A DNA stretch of 59,448 nucleotides from Alphaproteobacteria bacterium PA4 (GTDB lineage: Bacteria > Pseudomonadota > Alphaproteobacteria > Sphingomonadales > Sphingomonadaceae). Both the position numbers and the translations under genes were made by a program. The notes beneath the pieces are model-generated. The model saw only the letters and a program-made list of their open reading frames with translations, searched no databases and had not been told where the DNA came from. The stretch lies in the NCBI GenBank assembly GCA_002256005.1, contig NKIQ01000020.1, positions 1 to 59,448 of the forward strand, written 5' to 3'. This document shows, piece by piece, positions 8,906 through 18,159 of the stretch. Position 1 is the stretch's first letter. The number at the start of each line of letters is the position of its first letter.

Positions 8906-9778
8906 ATGACCGAATATACCCCGCCCAAGGTCTGGACCTGGAACAAGGAGAGCGGCGGGCGTTTCGCCGCCATCAACCGCCCCATCGCCGGGCCGACGAG
9001 CGACAAGGCGCTGCCGGTCGGCAAGCATCCGTTGCAGCTCTATTCGCTCGGCACCCCCAATGGCGTGAAGGTCACCGTGCTGCTGGAGGAACTGCTGGCG
9101 CTGGGCCATGCGGGCGCCGAATATGATGCCTGGCTGATCAACATCGGCAATGGCGAGCAGTTCGGCAGCGGGTTCGTCGATATCAATCCCAATTCCAAGA
9201 TCCCGGCGCTCGCCGACCATTCCACCGATCCGGTGACGCGGGTGTTCGAATCCGCCTCGATCCTCGTCTATCTCGCTGAAAAGTTCGGGGCGTTCCTGCC
9301 TGCCGGCGGAAAGGCGCGGGTGGAAACCTTCAACTGGCTGTTCTGGGCGCAGGGCTCCGCACCGTTCCTCGGCGGCGGCTTCGGGCATTTCTATGCCTAT
9401 GCGCCGATCAAGATCGAATATGCCATCGATCGCTATGCGATGGAGGCCAAGCGCCAGATGGACGTGCTCGACCGCCATCTCGCCACCAGCGAATATCTGG
9501 CCGGCAGCGAACTGACGATTGCCGATATGGCGACCTGGCCCTGGTATGGCGCGCTGTCGGCCGGCGCGCTCTATGACGCCGGGGAATTTCTCGATGTCGC
9601 CAGCTACACGCATGTCGCACGCTGGGCGAAGCAGATCGGCGAGCGGCCGGCGGTGAAGCGCGGCCGCATGGTCAACCGCGTCTTCGGCGCCCCCGAAATG
9701 CAGCTGCACGAACGCCATGACGCCGGCGATTTCGAGACGAAGACGCAGGACAAGCTCAACCCGCCGGCGGCCGCTTGA
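8906..9778 (+). CDS. yghU: Glutathione S-transferase family disulfide-bond oxidoreductase YghU
   Basis: A 290-residue protein, the usual YghU length. It opens with YTPPKVWTWN and has the family segments LYSLGTPNGVKVTVLLEEL, NPNSKIPAL and SASILVYLAEKFG in the thioredoxin-like domain, and an all-helical GST C domain with ELTIADMATWPWYG. YghU binds two glutathiones and has disulfide reductase activity. Cytoplasmic. It is the first gene of a tightly overlapping trio with a thioesterase and a globin-like protein. Confidence 0.93.
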   Translation: MTEYTPPKVWTWNKESGGRFAAINRPIAGPTSDKALPVGKHPLQLYSLGTPNGVKVTVLLEELLALGHAGAEYDAWLINIGNGEQFGSGFVDINPNSKIPALADHSTDPVTRVFESASILVYLAEKFGAFLPAGGKARVETFNWLFWAQGSAPFLGGGFGHFYAYAPIKIEYAIDRYAMEAKRQMDVLDRHLATSEYLAGSELTIADMATWPWYGALSAGALYDAGEFLDVASYTHVARWAKQIGERPAVKRGRMVNRVFGAPEMQLHERHDAGDFETKTQDKLNPPAAA

Positions 9779-10197
9779 TGACGGACTCTCCCGCGGCCAT
9801 CGCCGGCCTGCACGACACGCTGGGCCAGCAGCGCATCATCCGGATGGAACCGGGTGATGCCGCCATCGAATACCGGGTCGGCCTGCACATGTGCCATTCC
9901 GGCGGGGTGGCGCAGGGCGGCTTCGTCGCCGGCTGGATCGATGCCGCCATGGCGCACGCCATCATGGCGAAATTCGGTTTCGACATGGTGCCGATGACGC
10001 TGGAGCTGAAGATCAGCTATTTCGCCCCGGCCAACCCCGGCCTCGTCGTGGCGGAAGCCTGGATCGAAGGCGGCGGCAAATCGACGGTATTCGCCGAAGG
10101 GCGGCTGTGCGACGGCAATGGCAAGGTGCTGGCCAAGGCCAGCTCGACGATCAAGATGCTGCCAGCGGCCAAGGTCGCAGCGATGGCGGGCGGATGA
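9778..10197 (+). CDS. PaaI-family hotdog thioesterase
   Basis: A 139-residue single hotdog domain protein. HSGGVAQGGFVAGWIDAAMAHA is the PaaI-type active-site region, and LELKISYFAPANPG and EGRLCDGNGKVLAKASSTIK are typical later strands. It probably hydrolyses acyl-CoA thioesters; substrate unknown. The ATG overlaps the yghU stop (TGATG), implying translational coupling. Confidence 0.88.
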   Translation: MTDSPAAIAGLHDTLGQQRIIRMEPGDAAIEYRVGLHMCHSGGVAQGGFVAGWIDAAMAHAIMAKFGFDMVPMTLELKISYFAPANPGLVVAEAWIEGGGKSTVFAEGRLCDGNGKVLAKASSTIKMLPAAKVAAMAGG

Positions 10198-10595
10198 GCC
10201 TGGCCGCCGTCGAGGCGAGTCTTGCGCTGGCGGCGGAACGCGGCGGTGACCTGACGCCCGCCGTCTATGCCCGGCTGTTCGCGCGGCTGCCGCAGATGGA
10301 GGCGGAGTTCTGGCGGGACCGCAGCGGTGCCATCCGCGGCGAGATGTTGGCGCGGGTGTTCGAGGTGATTTTGGACCTGGCCGGCCCGCGCGCCTATGCC
10401 GAACAGATGATCGGCACCGAATATGTGACGCATGACGCCTATGGCATTCCGCGCGCCCTGTTCCCGGTGTTTTTCGCGGTGGTGGCGGAGGCGGTGGAAG
10501 CGGCCTGCGGCGATGGCTGGACCCCGGCGATGGCGGACGGCTGGGCAGCGCTGCTGGCGGATATCGACGCGATGCTGGGAAAGCTGGCGGCCTGA
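10194..10595 (+). CDS. Globin-like protein
   Basis: A 133-residue protein that reads as a single-domain globin. THDAYGIPRALFPVF places a candidate proximal histidine at H80 followed by the Y-G-I seen in bacterial globins, and GDGWTPAMADGWAALLADI matches the G/H helix pattern. F39 could be the conserved CD1 Phe. Haem binding is inferred, not shown. The ATG overlaps the thioesterase stop (ATGA). Confidence 0.7.
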   Translation: MSLAAVEASLALAAERGGDLTPAVYARLFARLPQMEAEFWRDRSGAIRGEMLARVFEVILDLAGPRAYAEQMIGTEYVTHDAYGIPRALFPVFFAVVAEAVEAACGDGWTPAMADGWAALLADIDAMLGKLAA

Positions 10596-10597
10596 AT

Positions 10598-10623
10598 ACC
10601 TCTCCCCTTGGGGGAGAGGTTTT
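10598..10623. terminator. Convergent terminator hairpin
   Basis: A perfect 10-bp stem (ACCTCTCCCC/GGGGAGAGGT) with loop TTG is followed on the plus strand by a short TTT run. It lies between the globin-like gene and the end of metH, and it resembles the hairpin ends of the REP-like elements elsewhere in the window. Confidence 0.65.
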
Positions 10624-13315
10624 AATCCAGATTGGGCCGCAACCACGTCTCCGCCTGCTCCACGCTGACCCCGCGCCGCGCCGCATAATCCGTCAGCTGG
10701 TCGCGCCCCACCCGTGCCACACCGAAATAATGGCTTTCGGGATGGGCGAAATAAAAGCCCGAGACGCTCGCCGTCGGCAGCATGGCGAAGCTTTCGGTGA
10801 GGCTGATGCCGGTGCGGTCGGTGACGGCCATCAGCTCGAACAGCTGCGCCTTCAGGCTATGCTCCGGGCAGGCCGGATAGCCCGGCGCCGGGCGGATCCC
10901 CTTGTACTGCTCGCGGATCAGCTCGGCGTTCGTCTGCTGCGGCCCGGTTTCATAGCCCCAGAGGCTGCGACGGACGCGTTCGTGCAGATATTCGGCAAAG
11001 GCTTCGGCCAGGCGATCGGCCAGCGCCTTCAGCAAAATGTCCTGATAATCGTCATTGGCCGCCTTGAAGCGCGCCAGATGCGGTTCGATGCCATCGCCGG
11101 CAGTAACGGCGAAACCGCCCAGCCAATCCGCCTCGGGCGAGACGAAATCGGCGAGACAGGAGTTGGCGCGGCCTTCCCGCTTGGCGATCTGCTGGCGCAG
11201 GAACGGCAGGCGGGCGATCACCTCCGCGCGGTTGTCACCGTCGAACAGCACGACATCATCGCCCTCGCGCTTCGCCGGCCAGATGGCGACGACACCGCGC
11301 GGCCGCAGCCAGCCTTCGGCGACGATCTCGCCCAACATCGTCTGGGCATCGGCGAACAAGGCGGTTGCGCTTTCGCCCACCACGGCATCGGTCAGGATCG
11401 CCGGATAATTGCCGGCCAGTTCCCAGGCCTGGAAGAACGGCGTCCAGTCGATATAGGGGATCAGATCGGCGACGGTCACATCATCGACCGTCTGCACGCC
11501 GGTGAAGGCCGGCCGCACCGGCGGATGCGTGGCGAAATCAGGCACGAACGCATTGGCGCGCGCCGCGTCCAGCGTCGCCAGCACCGATTGGGCATTGTTG
11601 GCCCGCTTGATGCGGATATCCTCATATTCCCGCGCCGTGGCGGCAACGAGATCGTCCTTCAGCGTGTCGCTGACCATGGTGCCAGCGACACCGACAGCAC
11701 GGCTGGCATCAAGGACATGGATGACCGGGCCGCTGTACGCCGGCGCGATGCGCAGCGCAGTGTGCACCCGGCTGGTGGTGGCCCCGCCGATCAGCAGCGG
11801 CATGGTCATACCGGCGCGCTGCATTTCGGCGGCGACAGTGACCATTTCATCGAGCGACGGCGTGATCAACCCCGACAGCCCGATCATGTCGGCGCCCTCG
11901 TCGTTCGCCGCCTTCAGGATGGTCTGGAACGGCACCATGACGCCGAGATCAACGACCTCGAAATTGTTGCACTGGAGCACGACGCCGACGATGTTCTTGC
12001 CGATATCATGCACGTCGCCCTTGACCGTCGCCATGATGATCTTGCCCTTGGACGAGCTGCCCTCGGTCTTTTCGGCCTCGATGTGCGGCAGCAGATGCGC
12101 CACCGCCTTTTTCATCACGCGGGCGGATTTCACCACCTGGGGCAGGAACATCTTGCCGCTGCCGAACAGGTCGCCGACGACATTCATGCCGTCCATCAGC
12201 GGCCCTTCGATGACATCGATCGGCCGACCGCCGCTGTTCAGAGCCACCAGCCGCGCTTCCTCGGTATCCTCGACGACAAAGGCATCCAGCCCCTTGACCA
12301 GCGCATGTTCCAGCCGCTTGTTCACCGGCAGGAAGCGCCATTCGTCGGTGGCTTTCTCCGCCAGTTTGCCGTCGCCCTTGAACTTGTCGGCGATGGCGAG
12401 CAGCCGGTCGGTGGCATCGGCGCGGCGGTTGAGGACGACATCCTCGCAGGCTTCGCGCAGTTCCGGGTCGATGGCGTCGTACACATCCAGTTGCCCGGCG
12501 TTGACGATACCCATGTCCATGCCGGCGCGGATGGCGTGCAGCAGGAACACCGAATGCATCGCCCGGCGCACCGGTTCATTGCCGCGGAAGCTGAACGACA
12601 GGTTGGAGACGCCACCGGAGATATGGGCGTGCGGGCAGCGGCGGCGGATCTCGGCGGTCGCCTCGATGAAATCGACGCCATAATTGTTATGCTCCTCGAT
12701 GCCCGTCGCCACCGCGAAGATGTTGGGATCGAAGATGATGTCCGCCGGCTCGAAACCGATGCCGGTCAGCAGCTTGTAGGCGCGCTCGCAAATTTCGACC
12801 TTGCGCTGCGCCGTATCGGCCTGGCCCTTTTCATCGAAGGCCATGACGACGGCAGCGGCGCCATAGTGCATCACCTTCCGCGCCTGTTCGAGGAATTGCG
12901 CCTCGCCTTCCTTCAGGCTGATCGAATTGACGATGCCCTTCCCCGCAATGCACTTCAGCCCGGCCTCGATGATCGACCATTTCGAGCTGTCGACCATCAC
13001 CGGCACCCGGGCGATATCAGGCTCGGCGGCGATCAGCTTCAGGAACGTCACCATCGCCGTCTCGCTGTCGAGCAGGCCTTCGTCCATGTTGACGTCGATG
13101 ATCTGGGCGCCGTTTTCGACCTGCTGGCGCGCGACTTCCACCGCGGCGGTATAGTCGCCAGCGAGGATCAGCTTCTTGAAGACGGCGGAGCCGGTGACGT
13201 TGGTGCGCTCACCGATGTTGATGAAGGACGCGACCGCGCTACCTCCCCCCGCCGGGGGGAGGTCGGACTCGCGAAGCGAGCCGGGAGAGGGGTTCGCCTG
13301 TCCCGACAAGTGCAA
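10622..13315 (-). CDS. metH: Cobalamin-dependent methionine synthase, C-terminal part (folate, B12 and SAM-activation domains)
   Basis: About 897 residues. Domains in order are the pterin-binding domain ([13 protein letters not shown]...), the B12 cap and Rossmann domains with the cobalamin motif DVHDIG, and the activation domain with [15 protein letters not shown]. With the adjacent homocysteine-binding half it makes methionine from homocysteine and methyl-tetrahydrofolate. The start is uncertain: between the upstream stop at 13380 and the conserved FINIGERT there is no in-frame ATG or GTG, only TTG at 13390, 13315 and 13309. This stretch is a REP-like palindrome read through in frame. The start at 13315 is a provisional choice. 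Confidence 0.9.
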   Translation of the reverse strand: MHLSGQANPSPGSLRESDLPPAGGGSAVASFINIGERTNVTGSAVFKKLILAGDYTAAVEVARQQVENGAQIIDVNMDEGLLDSETAMVTFLKLIAAEPDIARVPVMVDSSKWSIIEAGLKCIAGKGIVNSISLKEGEAQFLEQARKVMHYGAAAVVMAFDEKGQADTAQRKVEICERAYKLLTGIGFEPADIIFDPNIFAVATGIEEHNNYGVDFIEATAEIRRRCPHAHISGGVSNLSFSFRGNEPVRRAMHSVFLLHAIRAGMDMGIVNAGQLDVYDAIDPELREACEDVVLNRRADATDRLLAIADKFKGDGKLAEKATDEWRFLPVNKRLEHALVKGLDAFVVEDTEEARLVALNSGGRPIDVIEGPLMDGMNVVGDLFGSGKMFLPQVVKSARVMKKAVAHLLPHIEAEKTEGSSSKGKIIMATVKGDVHDIGKNIVGVVLQCNNFEVVDLGVMVPFQTILKAANDEGADMIGLSGLITPSLDEMVTVAAEMQRAGMTMPLLIGGATTSRVHTALRIAPAYSGPVIHVLDASRAVGVAGTMVSDTLKDDLVAATAREYEDIRIKRANNAQSVLATLDAARANAFVPDFATHPPVRPAFTGVQTVDDVTVADLIPYIDWTPFFQAWELAGNYPAILTDAVVGESATALFADAQTMLGEIVAEGWLRPRGVVAIWPAKREGDDVVLFDGDNRAEVIARLPFLRQQIAKREGRANSCLADFVSPEADWLGGFAVTAGDGIEPHLARFKAANDDYQDILLKALADRLAEAFAEYLHERVRRSLWGYETGPQQTNAELIREQYKGIRPAPGYPACPEHSLKAQLFELMAVTDRTGISLTESFAMLPTASVSGFYFAHPESHYFGVARVGRDQLTDYAARRGVSVEQAETWLRPNLD

Positions 13316-13370
13316 CCCCTCTCCCGGCTCGGCTGCGCCGAGTCCGACCTTTCCCTCAAGGGGAGAGGTG
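13241..13370. repeat. REP-like composite palindrome inside the metH 5' region
   Basis: Arms at 13260-13294 and 13314-13350 are inverted copies (GGTCGGACTCG...CCGGGAGAGGGG) differing by a few bases. Each is flanked by a smaller hairpin (CCTCCCCCCGCCGGGGGGAGG; TCCCTCAAGGGGAGA). Half-copies of the same unit occur at 19462-19515 and as hairpins at 10598 and 43996. The unit overlaps the likely start of metH. Confidence 0.85.
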
Positions 13371-13379
13371 TTGTTGTGT

Positions 13380-14426
13380 TCACGCTGCAAAGGAAAAGGC
13401 CTCCAGGCCGGAAAGACGCAGGGCCGGCGCCGGTGCCGGCACGACACGCGGCGGATAGGCGGCGACCGCCTTTGCCATCGCGGCGATATGGGCCGGCGTG
13501 GTGCCGCAGCAGCCGCCGATCATGTTGATCAGGCCTTCGCGCGCCCAGTCGCCGACCAGACCGCCGGTGGTGTCCGGCGCTTCGTCATAGGCACCGAGTT
13601 CATTGGGCAGGCCGGCGTTGGGATAGACCTGGATCAGCGTGTCGGCGGCGCGGGCCAGCGCCACGACATGCGGGCGCAATTCGGTGGCGCCGAACGAGCA
13701 GTTGAGCCCGACCGACAGCGGCTTCACATGCCGGATCGAATGCCAGAAGGCCTCGACCGTCTGGCCGGAAAGGTTGCGGCCCGAAAGGTCGGTCAGCGTC
13801 ATCGACAGCATGATCGGCAGCTCGCGGCCCAGCGCCTCGCCGGCCTCCATCGCTGCGAACGCCGCCGCCTTGGCGTTCAGCGTGTCGAACACGGTTTCGA
13901 TGAGGATGATGTCGACGCCGCCTTCCACCAGCGCATCGATCTGTTCGCGATAGACCGCTTTCACCCCGTCGAAATCGACCTCGCGATAGCCGGGGTCGGA
14001 GACGCGGGGGCTGAGCGACAGCGTCTTGTTGGTCGGCCCCAGCGAGCCGCAGACGAAGCGATCGATGCCGTCCGCCGCCGTCGCCGCATCGACGCACTGG
14101 CGGATGATGCGCGCCGCCGCCCGGTTGATGTCGCCGACCAGATGTTCGGCGCCATAATCGGCCTGGGAAATGCGGTTGGCGTTGAAGGTGTTGGTGGCGA
14201 GAATGACGCTGCCGGCGGCAATATACTGGTTGCACACCCCGGCGATGGCATCGGGCCGGGTCAGGTTGAGCATATCGTTGTTGCCCTTCTGATCCATCGG
14301 CAGGTCGAGGCTGCCGCGATAGTCGGCCGCGGTCAGCCCCAGCGCCTGGATGGCGGTGCCATAGGGGCCGTCCTTGACCAGGATGCGCTGGGCCGCGGCG
14401 GCGCGGACGCGGGTGGCAACACTCAT
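13380..14426 (-). CDS. metH: Methionine synthase N-terminal part (homocysteine S-methyltransferase domain)
   Basis: A 348-residue Hcy-binding (pfam S-methyl_trans) protein. It contains [23 protein letters not shown]-like [30 protein letters not shown] and the zinc-binding pair [11 protein letters not shown] near the C terminus, with a third Cys in GLNCS. It is the first module of MetH as a separate polypeptide, an arrangement I know from other alphaproteobacteria. The ATG overlaps the metF stop (ATGA). Confidence 0.92.
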   Translation of the reverse strand: MSVATRVRAAAAQRILVKDGPYGTAIQALGLTAADYRGSLDLPMDQKGNNDMLNLTRPDAIAGVCNQYIAAGSVILATNTFNANRISQADYGAEHLVGDINRAAARIIRQCVDAATAADGIDRFVCGSLGPTNKTLSLSPRVSDPGYREVDFDGVKAVYREQIDALVEGGVDIILIETVFDTLNAKAAAFAAMEAGEALGRELPIMLSMTLTDLSGRNLSGQTVEAFWHSIRHVKPLSVGLNCSFGATELRPHVVALARAADTLIQVYPNAGLPNELGAYDEAPDTTGGLVGDWAREGLINMIGGCCGTTPAHIAAMAKAVAAYPPRVVPAPAPALRLSGLEAFSFAA

Positions 14427-15334
14427 GCGGCAAGGTCCTCGAGCGCCGGGCGCAGCCCCAGCATGTGGCAGATGGCGTAGGAAAGCTCCGCCCGGTTCAG
14501 CGTGTAGAAGTGGAAATGGCGGACACCGCCATCGTAGAGCCGCCGGCATTGCTCGGCAGCGACGGTGGCAGCGACCAGCTGACGCGCCGCCGGCTTGTCA
14601 TCCAGCCCTTCGAACAGCCGGGCCATCCAACCCGGAATGGCGGTGCCGCACGGTTCGGCCATGCGCCGCAGATTGGCGAAATTGCTGACCGGCAGGATGC
14701 CCGGCACGATTTCGGCGGCGATGCCGGCGGCAGCGACGCGATCGCGGAAGCGCAGGAATGTGTCCGGTTCGAAGAAGAATTGCGTGATGGCGCGGCTGGC
14801 GCCGGCGTCGAGCTTGGCGCGCAGCGCATCGAGGTCGCTGGCGGCGCTGGCGGCTTCGGGATGCACCTCCGGATAGGCGCTGACCGAGAGTTCGAAATCG
14901 GCGACGCGCTTCAGCCCGGCGACGAGTTCGGCGGCGCTGGCGTAACCATCGGGCCGCGCCTCGAACTTCGCGCCCTTGGCCGGCGGGTCACCGCGCAGCG
15001 CAACGATGTGGCGAACGCCGGCCTGCCAATAGGCGCGGGCAATGGCGTCGATCTCGTCGCGGCTGGCATCGACGCAGGTCAGATGCGCCGCCGCCGGGAT
15101 CGCGGTGTCGCGCACGATGCGCGCCACCGTGGCATGGGTGCGTTCGCGGGTGGAGCCGCCGGCGCCATAGGTGACCGAAACGAAACGCGGGGCCAGCGGC
15201 GCCAGCGTTTCGACCGATTCCCACAGCGTCGCCTCCATCACCGGCGTCTTCGGCGGGAAGAATTCGAAACTGACGGCGATATCGCCGGGCAGGTCCGCAA
15301 ATTGCGGGGCTGCCGGATCTGCCACACCATTCAC
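14423..15334 (-). CDS. metF: Methylenetetrahydrofolate reductase
   Basis: A 303-residue MetF. VSFEFFPPKTPVMEATLWES, FVSVTYGAGGSTRERTH, HIVALRGDPP and AITQFFFEPDTFLRF are the family's conserved segments for FAD and folate binding. It reduces 5,10-methylene-THF to 5-methyl-THF for MetH. The GTG start at 15334 overlaps the stop of the ArsR-type gene (GTGA). No in-frame ATG exists near. Confidence 0.94.
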   Translation of the reverse strand: MNGVADPAAPQFADLPGDIAVSFEFFPPKTPVMEATLWESVETLAPLAPRFVSVTYGAGGSTRERTHATVARIVRDTAIPAAAHLTCVDASRDEIDAIARAYWQAGVRHIVALRGDPPAKGAKFEARPDGYASAAELVAGLKRVADFELSVSAYPEVHPEAASAASDLDALRAKLDAGASRAITQFFFEPDTFLRFRDRVAAAGIAAEIVPGILPVSNFANLRRMAEPCGTAIPGWMARLFEGLDDKPAARQLVAATVAAEQCRRLYDGGVRHFHFYTLNRAELSYAICHMLGLRPALEDLAA

Positions 15335-16284
15335 GCTGCCAATCCCTTCACACCGGCCGGGCGCTGGCCCAGCCACAAACTCACGCCCAGGCCGTCGGGC
15401 GCCGGCAGTTGCGCCGCGACCGACGCGTCGAGCCCCGCCGCGGTCATCCAGCCCAGCACCTGGTCATCGCCGAAACCCAGCCGCACATGCCGCTGCCGCT
15501 CGCGAAGTTCCTCGCGATCGTGCGGCATGAAATCGATGACCAGCAGCCGGCCCTGTGGCGCCAGCAGCCGCGCGCTTTCGGCGATGGCGGCGGCCGGATC
15601 ATCGGCGAAGTGCAATACCTGGTGCAGCACCACCGTATCGGCGCTGCCGTCACCGCGCGGCAGCGCATACATGTCGCCGCGCCGCACCTCGGTCTGTGCC
15701 GACAGGCCGGCCGCCTCGATACGGCCGCGCGCCAGCCGCAGCATTTCCGGCGAACGGTCGATGGCCAGCGCCAGCCGGGCGTGCGGCGCCAGCAGTTCGA
15801 TCATGCGCCCGGTGCCGGTGCCGACATCGACAAGCATGCCGAGCGGGCGATCCGCCAGCGCCGCGACGATGGCGGTTTCGACGGCGGCTTCCGGCACATA
15901 GGCGGAGCGTTCCCGGTCCCATTCGTCGGCATGGGCGGCGAACCAGGCATCGGCAGCGGCCGCGCGCTCGGCGCGGACGATCGCCAGCCGCGCCTGATCG
16001 GCGGCACCGGCTTCGACGGCGACCGCATCGATCATTGCAAAGGCCGCCGCGCACAGCGCCGGCTGGCCCAGCCGCACGAACACCCAGGCGCCTTCCTTCG
16101 ACCGCGCCAGCAGCCCGGCATCGGCGAGGATGCGGATATGGCGGGACACGCGCGGCTGGCTCTGCCCCAGCACGGCGGTGATCTCGCCGACCGACATTTC
16201 CATGTGGCGGACAAGCAGCAGGATGCGCACCCGGCTGGGGTCGGCCAGCGCTCGCAGCAGGGAAAGCAGATTGTCCATGCGCAT
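15331..16284 (-). CDS. ArsR-family regulator fused to SAM-dependent methyltransferase domain
   Basis: A 317-residue two-domain protein. Residues 1-90 form an ArsR-type winged helix (LLRALADPSRVRILLLV, MSVGEITAVLGQSQPRVSRHI, LLARSKEGAWVFVRL). Residues about 150-310 form a class I methyltransferase fold (LVDVGTGTGRMIELLA, DTVVLHQVLHFADDP). No metal-binding Cys cluster is seen. ArsR-family regulators of the SAM/SAH cycle (SahR, SamR) are known in proteobacteria, so control of this operon by a methionine-cycle metabolite is a reasonable inference. ATG codons at 16284 and 16278 are both possible starts. Confidence 0.88.
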   Translation of the reverse strand: MRMDNLLSLLRALADPSRVRILLLVRHMEMSVGEITAVLGQSQPRVSRHIRILADAGLLARSKEGAWVFVRLGQPALCAAAFAMIDAVAVEAGAADQARLAIVRAERAAAADAWFAAHADEWDRERSAYVPEAAVETAIVAALADRPLGMLVDVGTGTGRMIELLAPHARLALAIDRSPEMLRLARGRIEAAGLSAQTEVRRGDMYALPRGDGSADTVVLHQVLHFADDPAAAIAESARLLAPQGRLLVIDFMPHDREELRERQRHVRLGFGDDQVLGWMTAAGLDASVAAQLPAPDGLGVSLWLGQRPAGVKGLAA

Positions 16285-16289
16285 TGGAC

Positions 16290-16305
16290 ATAAAGATATC
16301 TTTAT
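16290..16305. promoter_or_regulatory. Palindromic operator upstream of the arsR-metF-metH operon
   Basis: ATAAAGATATCTTTAT is a perfect 16-bp palindrome, AT-rich in a GC-rich context, six bases upstream of the first start codon of the methionine operon. It is the natural binding site for the dimeric ArsR-type protein encoded next to it. The position implies that bound regulator blocks the promoter or translation-start region. Confidence 0.75.
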
Positions 16306-16403
16306 ATGTGTCAAGAGGCGCCGCAACCCGTTGCGCCGGGTTGCACAATGATCCCAAGCTGTCATTGTGCCGCCGCCGGGGTGCAGATCGGGACAGGTGG
16401 TTG

Positions 16404-17231
16404 ATGCGTCGTTGTTTTTATGTGTCGTTGCTGGCCCTGCCCCTGCTCGCCCCCCTGTCGGCCTGCACCACGCCGCGCGCCGGCGGGCTGGAGCGCGCCG
16501 AGGCCGACCCCTGGGAAAAATCCAACCGCAAGATCTATGCGTTCAACAAAAAGCTCGACAAATATGCGCTGAAGCCGGCGGCCCAGGTCTATCGCACCGC
16601 GGTGCCGACCGCGGCCCGCCATGGCATCACCAACGTCTACAACACCTACAATGAGCCGCTGAATTTCATCAACGCGCTGTTGCAGGGCAAGATCAAGCAG
16701 GCGTTCCGTTCGGTCGATCGCTTCATGATCAATGCGACACTGGGGGTCGGCGGCCTTGCCGACAATGCCACCGAGCTTGGCCGGCCGGAGGAGCCGGAGG
16801 ATTGGGGCCAGACCTTTGCCACCTGGGGCATCAAGTCCGGCCCCTATCTCATGCTGCCGCTGTTCGGGCCGTCGACGCTGCGCGACAGTTTCGGCCTGGG
16901 TTTCGATTTCCTGGTCAATCCGGCGGACTTCGCGCGCAATGCCGCCTTCAATCCGACGCTGTTGTGGCAGGCCGGCCAGGTGTCGGTGCGCATCGTCAAT
17001 CTGCGTGCCCGCATCGCCGATCAGGGCGGTGATGCCGTGCTGGCCAACAGCCTCGACGAATATACGCTGGTGAAATCCGCCTATCTGCAACGCCGCAAGA
17101 GCGACATCTGGGACGGCAACCCGCCCTATGTGCCGGAGGATGACGGCACGGCAGAGGATGCGGCACCGTCGGCGGATGCGCCGGCACCGGCCCCGGCCAG
17201 CGAGCCTAGCGCAGCGCCACCGCCGAAATGA
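16404..17231 (+). CDS. mlaA: MlaA (VacJ) family lipoprotein
   Basis: A 275-residue lipoprotein with lipobox LSAC at about residues 18-21. The core carries DPWEKSNRKIYAFNKKLDKY, NNVYN-like ITNVYNTYNEPLNFINALLQGK, RFMINATLGVGGLAD and SGPYLMLPLFGPSTLRD, all diagnostic of MlaA. It sits in the outer membrane and helps remove phospholipids from the outer leaflet (Mla pathway). The other mla genes are not in this window. The C-terminal tail is rich in Ala and Pro. Confidence 0.94.
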   Translation: MRRCFYVSLLALPLLAPLSACTTPRAGGLERAEADPWEKSNRKIYAFNKKLDKYALKPAAQVYRTAVPTAARHGITNVYNTYNEPLNFINALLQGKIKQAFRSVDRFMINATLGVGGLADNATELGRPEEPEDWGQTFATWGIKSGPYLMLPLFGPSTLRDSFGLGFDFLVNPADFARNAAFNPTLLWQAGQVSVRIVNLRARIADQGGDAVLANSLDEYTLVKSAYLQRRKSDIWDGNPPYVPEDDGTAEDAAPSADAPAPAPASEPSAAPPPK

Positions 17232-17829
17232 CCGGCAGCAGCGGCGCCAGCCGGCCGAAGGCGCGCTCCTGCTCCTGCACCACCGGCGGCAACGCAAAGC
17301 CGGCGGCGCGGACCATGGCGGCACTGTCGCGGTTCAGATGGCAGCCGACGCCGACGACCTTCTGAAGCGGCGTCAGCCGGTGCTGCCAGCGCTGGCGGTC
17401 GGCATCCTCGCTCAGCACATGTTCGAAGAACAGGAACTGCCCGCCGGGTTTCAGCACGCGGCGGATTTCGGCGAGCACCTGCGGTACGTCGCTGACGCTG
17501 CACAGGGTGAGGCAGGTGACGACGGTATCGAAGCTGGCATCGCCAAAGGGCAGCGCTTCCCCCGCCCCCGGCACCGACACGACCGGCACCGGGCTGGCGG
17601 CCAGCGCGTGCGCGGCGCGGCGGTTCATGCCGTCTGAGGGTTCGACCACCGTCAGCCGCGTCACCCACGCCGGATCATAATAGGGCAAGGTCGCGCCGCT
17701 GCCGAAGCCGATTTCGAGCACCTGCCCCCGCGCCTGGCCGACCAGCGCCGCCCGCCGCGCCGCGATGCGCGGATGGCCGAGCGCCTTGTCGAGCAGCCAG
17801 GGGAATATCGTTTCGCTGTAAAGACCCAT
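17206..17829 (-). CDS. Class I SAM-dependent methyltransferase (Methyltransf_11)
   Basis: A 207-residue protein with VLEIGFGSGATLPYYD (motif I), VVEPSDGM, LPFGDASFDTVVTCLTLCSV and LKPGGQFLFFEHV. The substrate is unknown. Its 3' end overlaps the convergent mlaA gene by 26 bases. The start at MGLYSETIFPWLLD fits related proteins. Confidence 0.85.
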   Translation of the reverse strand: MGLYSETIFPWLLDKALGHPRIAARRAALVGQARGQVLEIGFGSGATLPYYDPAWVTRLTVVEPSDGMNRRAAHALAASPVPVVSVPGAGEALPFGDASFDTVVTCLTLCSVSDVPQVLAEIRRVLKPGGQFLFFEHVLSEDADRQRWQHRLTPLQKVVGVGCHLNRDSAAMVRAAGFALPPVVQEQERAFGRLAPLLPVISAVALR

Positions 17830-17885
17830 GGCTTCAGTCTGCGCCCGGCGTTCCCTCCCCGCAATCCTCATGCTATCGATGGGGC

Positions 17886-18056
17886 ATGCGCGCCCTGCCC
17901 TTCCTTGCCCTGCTGTTCCTTGCCGCCTGTGGCAGCAACGACGCTGCGCCGGTGACCGGCGATGAAGCGAAGGTGACGGCCAAGGCGGTCGCCGATGTCG
18001 ATGCCGCCATGGCCGAGGCGAAGTCTGCCCGCGCCGTGCCTGCGGCTGCCCCCTGA
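17886..18056 (+). CDS. Small lipoprotein (56 residues)
   Basis: MRALPFLALLFLAACGSND has a textbook lipobox (LAAC) with Cys at residue 15. It is followed by a short Ala/Val/Glu-rich mature part ending at 18056. Codon bias agrees with coding. It is divergent from the methyltransferase and about 100 bases before the acyl-CoA dehydrogenase. Function unknown. Confidence 0.65.
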   Translation: MRALPFLALLFLAACGSNDAAPVTGDEAKVTAKAVADVDAAMAEAKSARAVPAAAP

Positions 18057-18159
18057 CGCTCCCGAAATCTCCCGAAATCCCCCTTCCCTATCCCCACCAT
18101 CAGGTTGCGCCACCCCGTGACGCCGCCCACAACGGCCATGTGCCGAATGGGGATGACCG

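Noticed and set aside
10730-13528. Very long open frame on the plus strand opposite metH
   Set aside because: It is the antisense mirror of a strongly conserved gene; the translation is rich in His, Arg and Asp without domain pattern, as expected from GC-rich third positions.
13370-16330. B12 or SAM riboswitch controlling metH/metF
   Set aside because: No B12-box-like or SAM riboswitch core was found; overlaps between genes leave no leader, and a protein operator is present instead.
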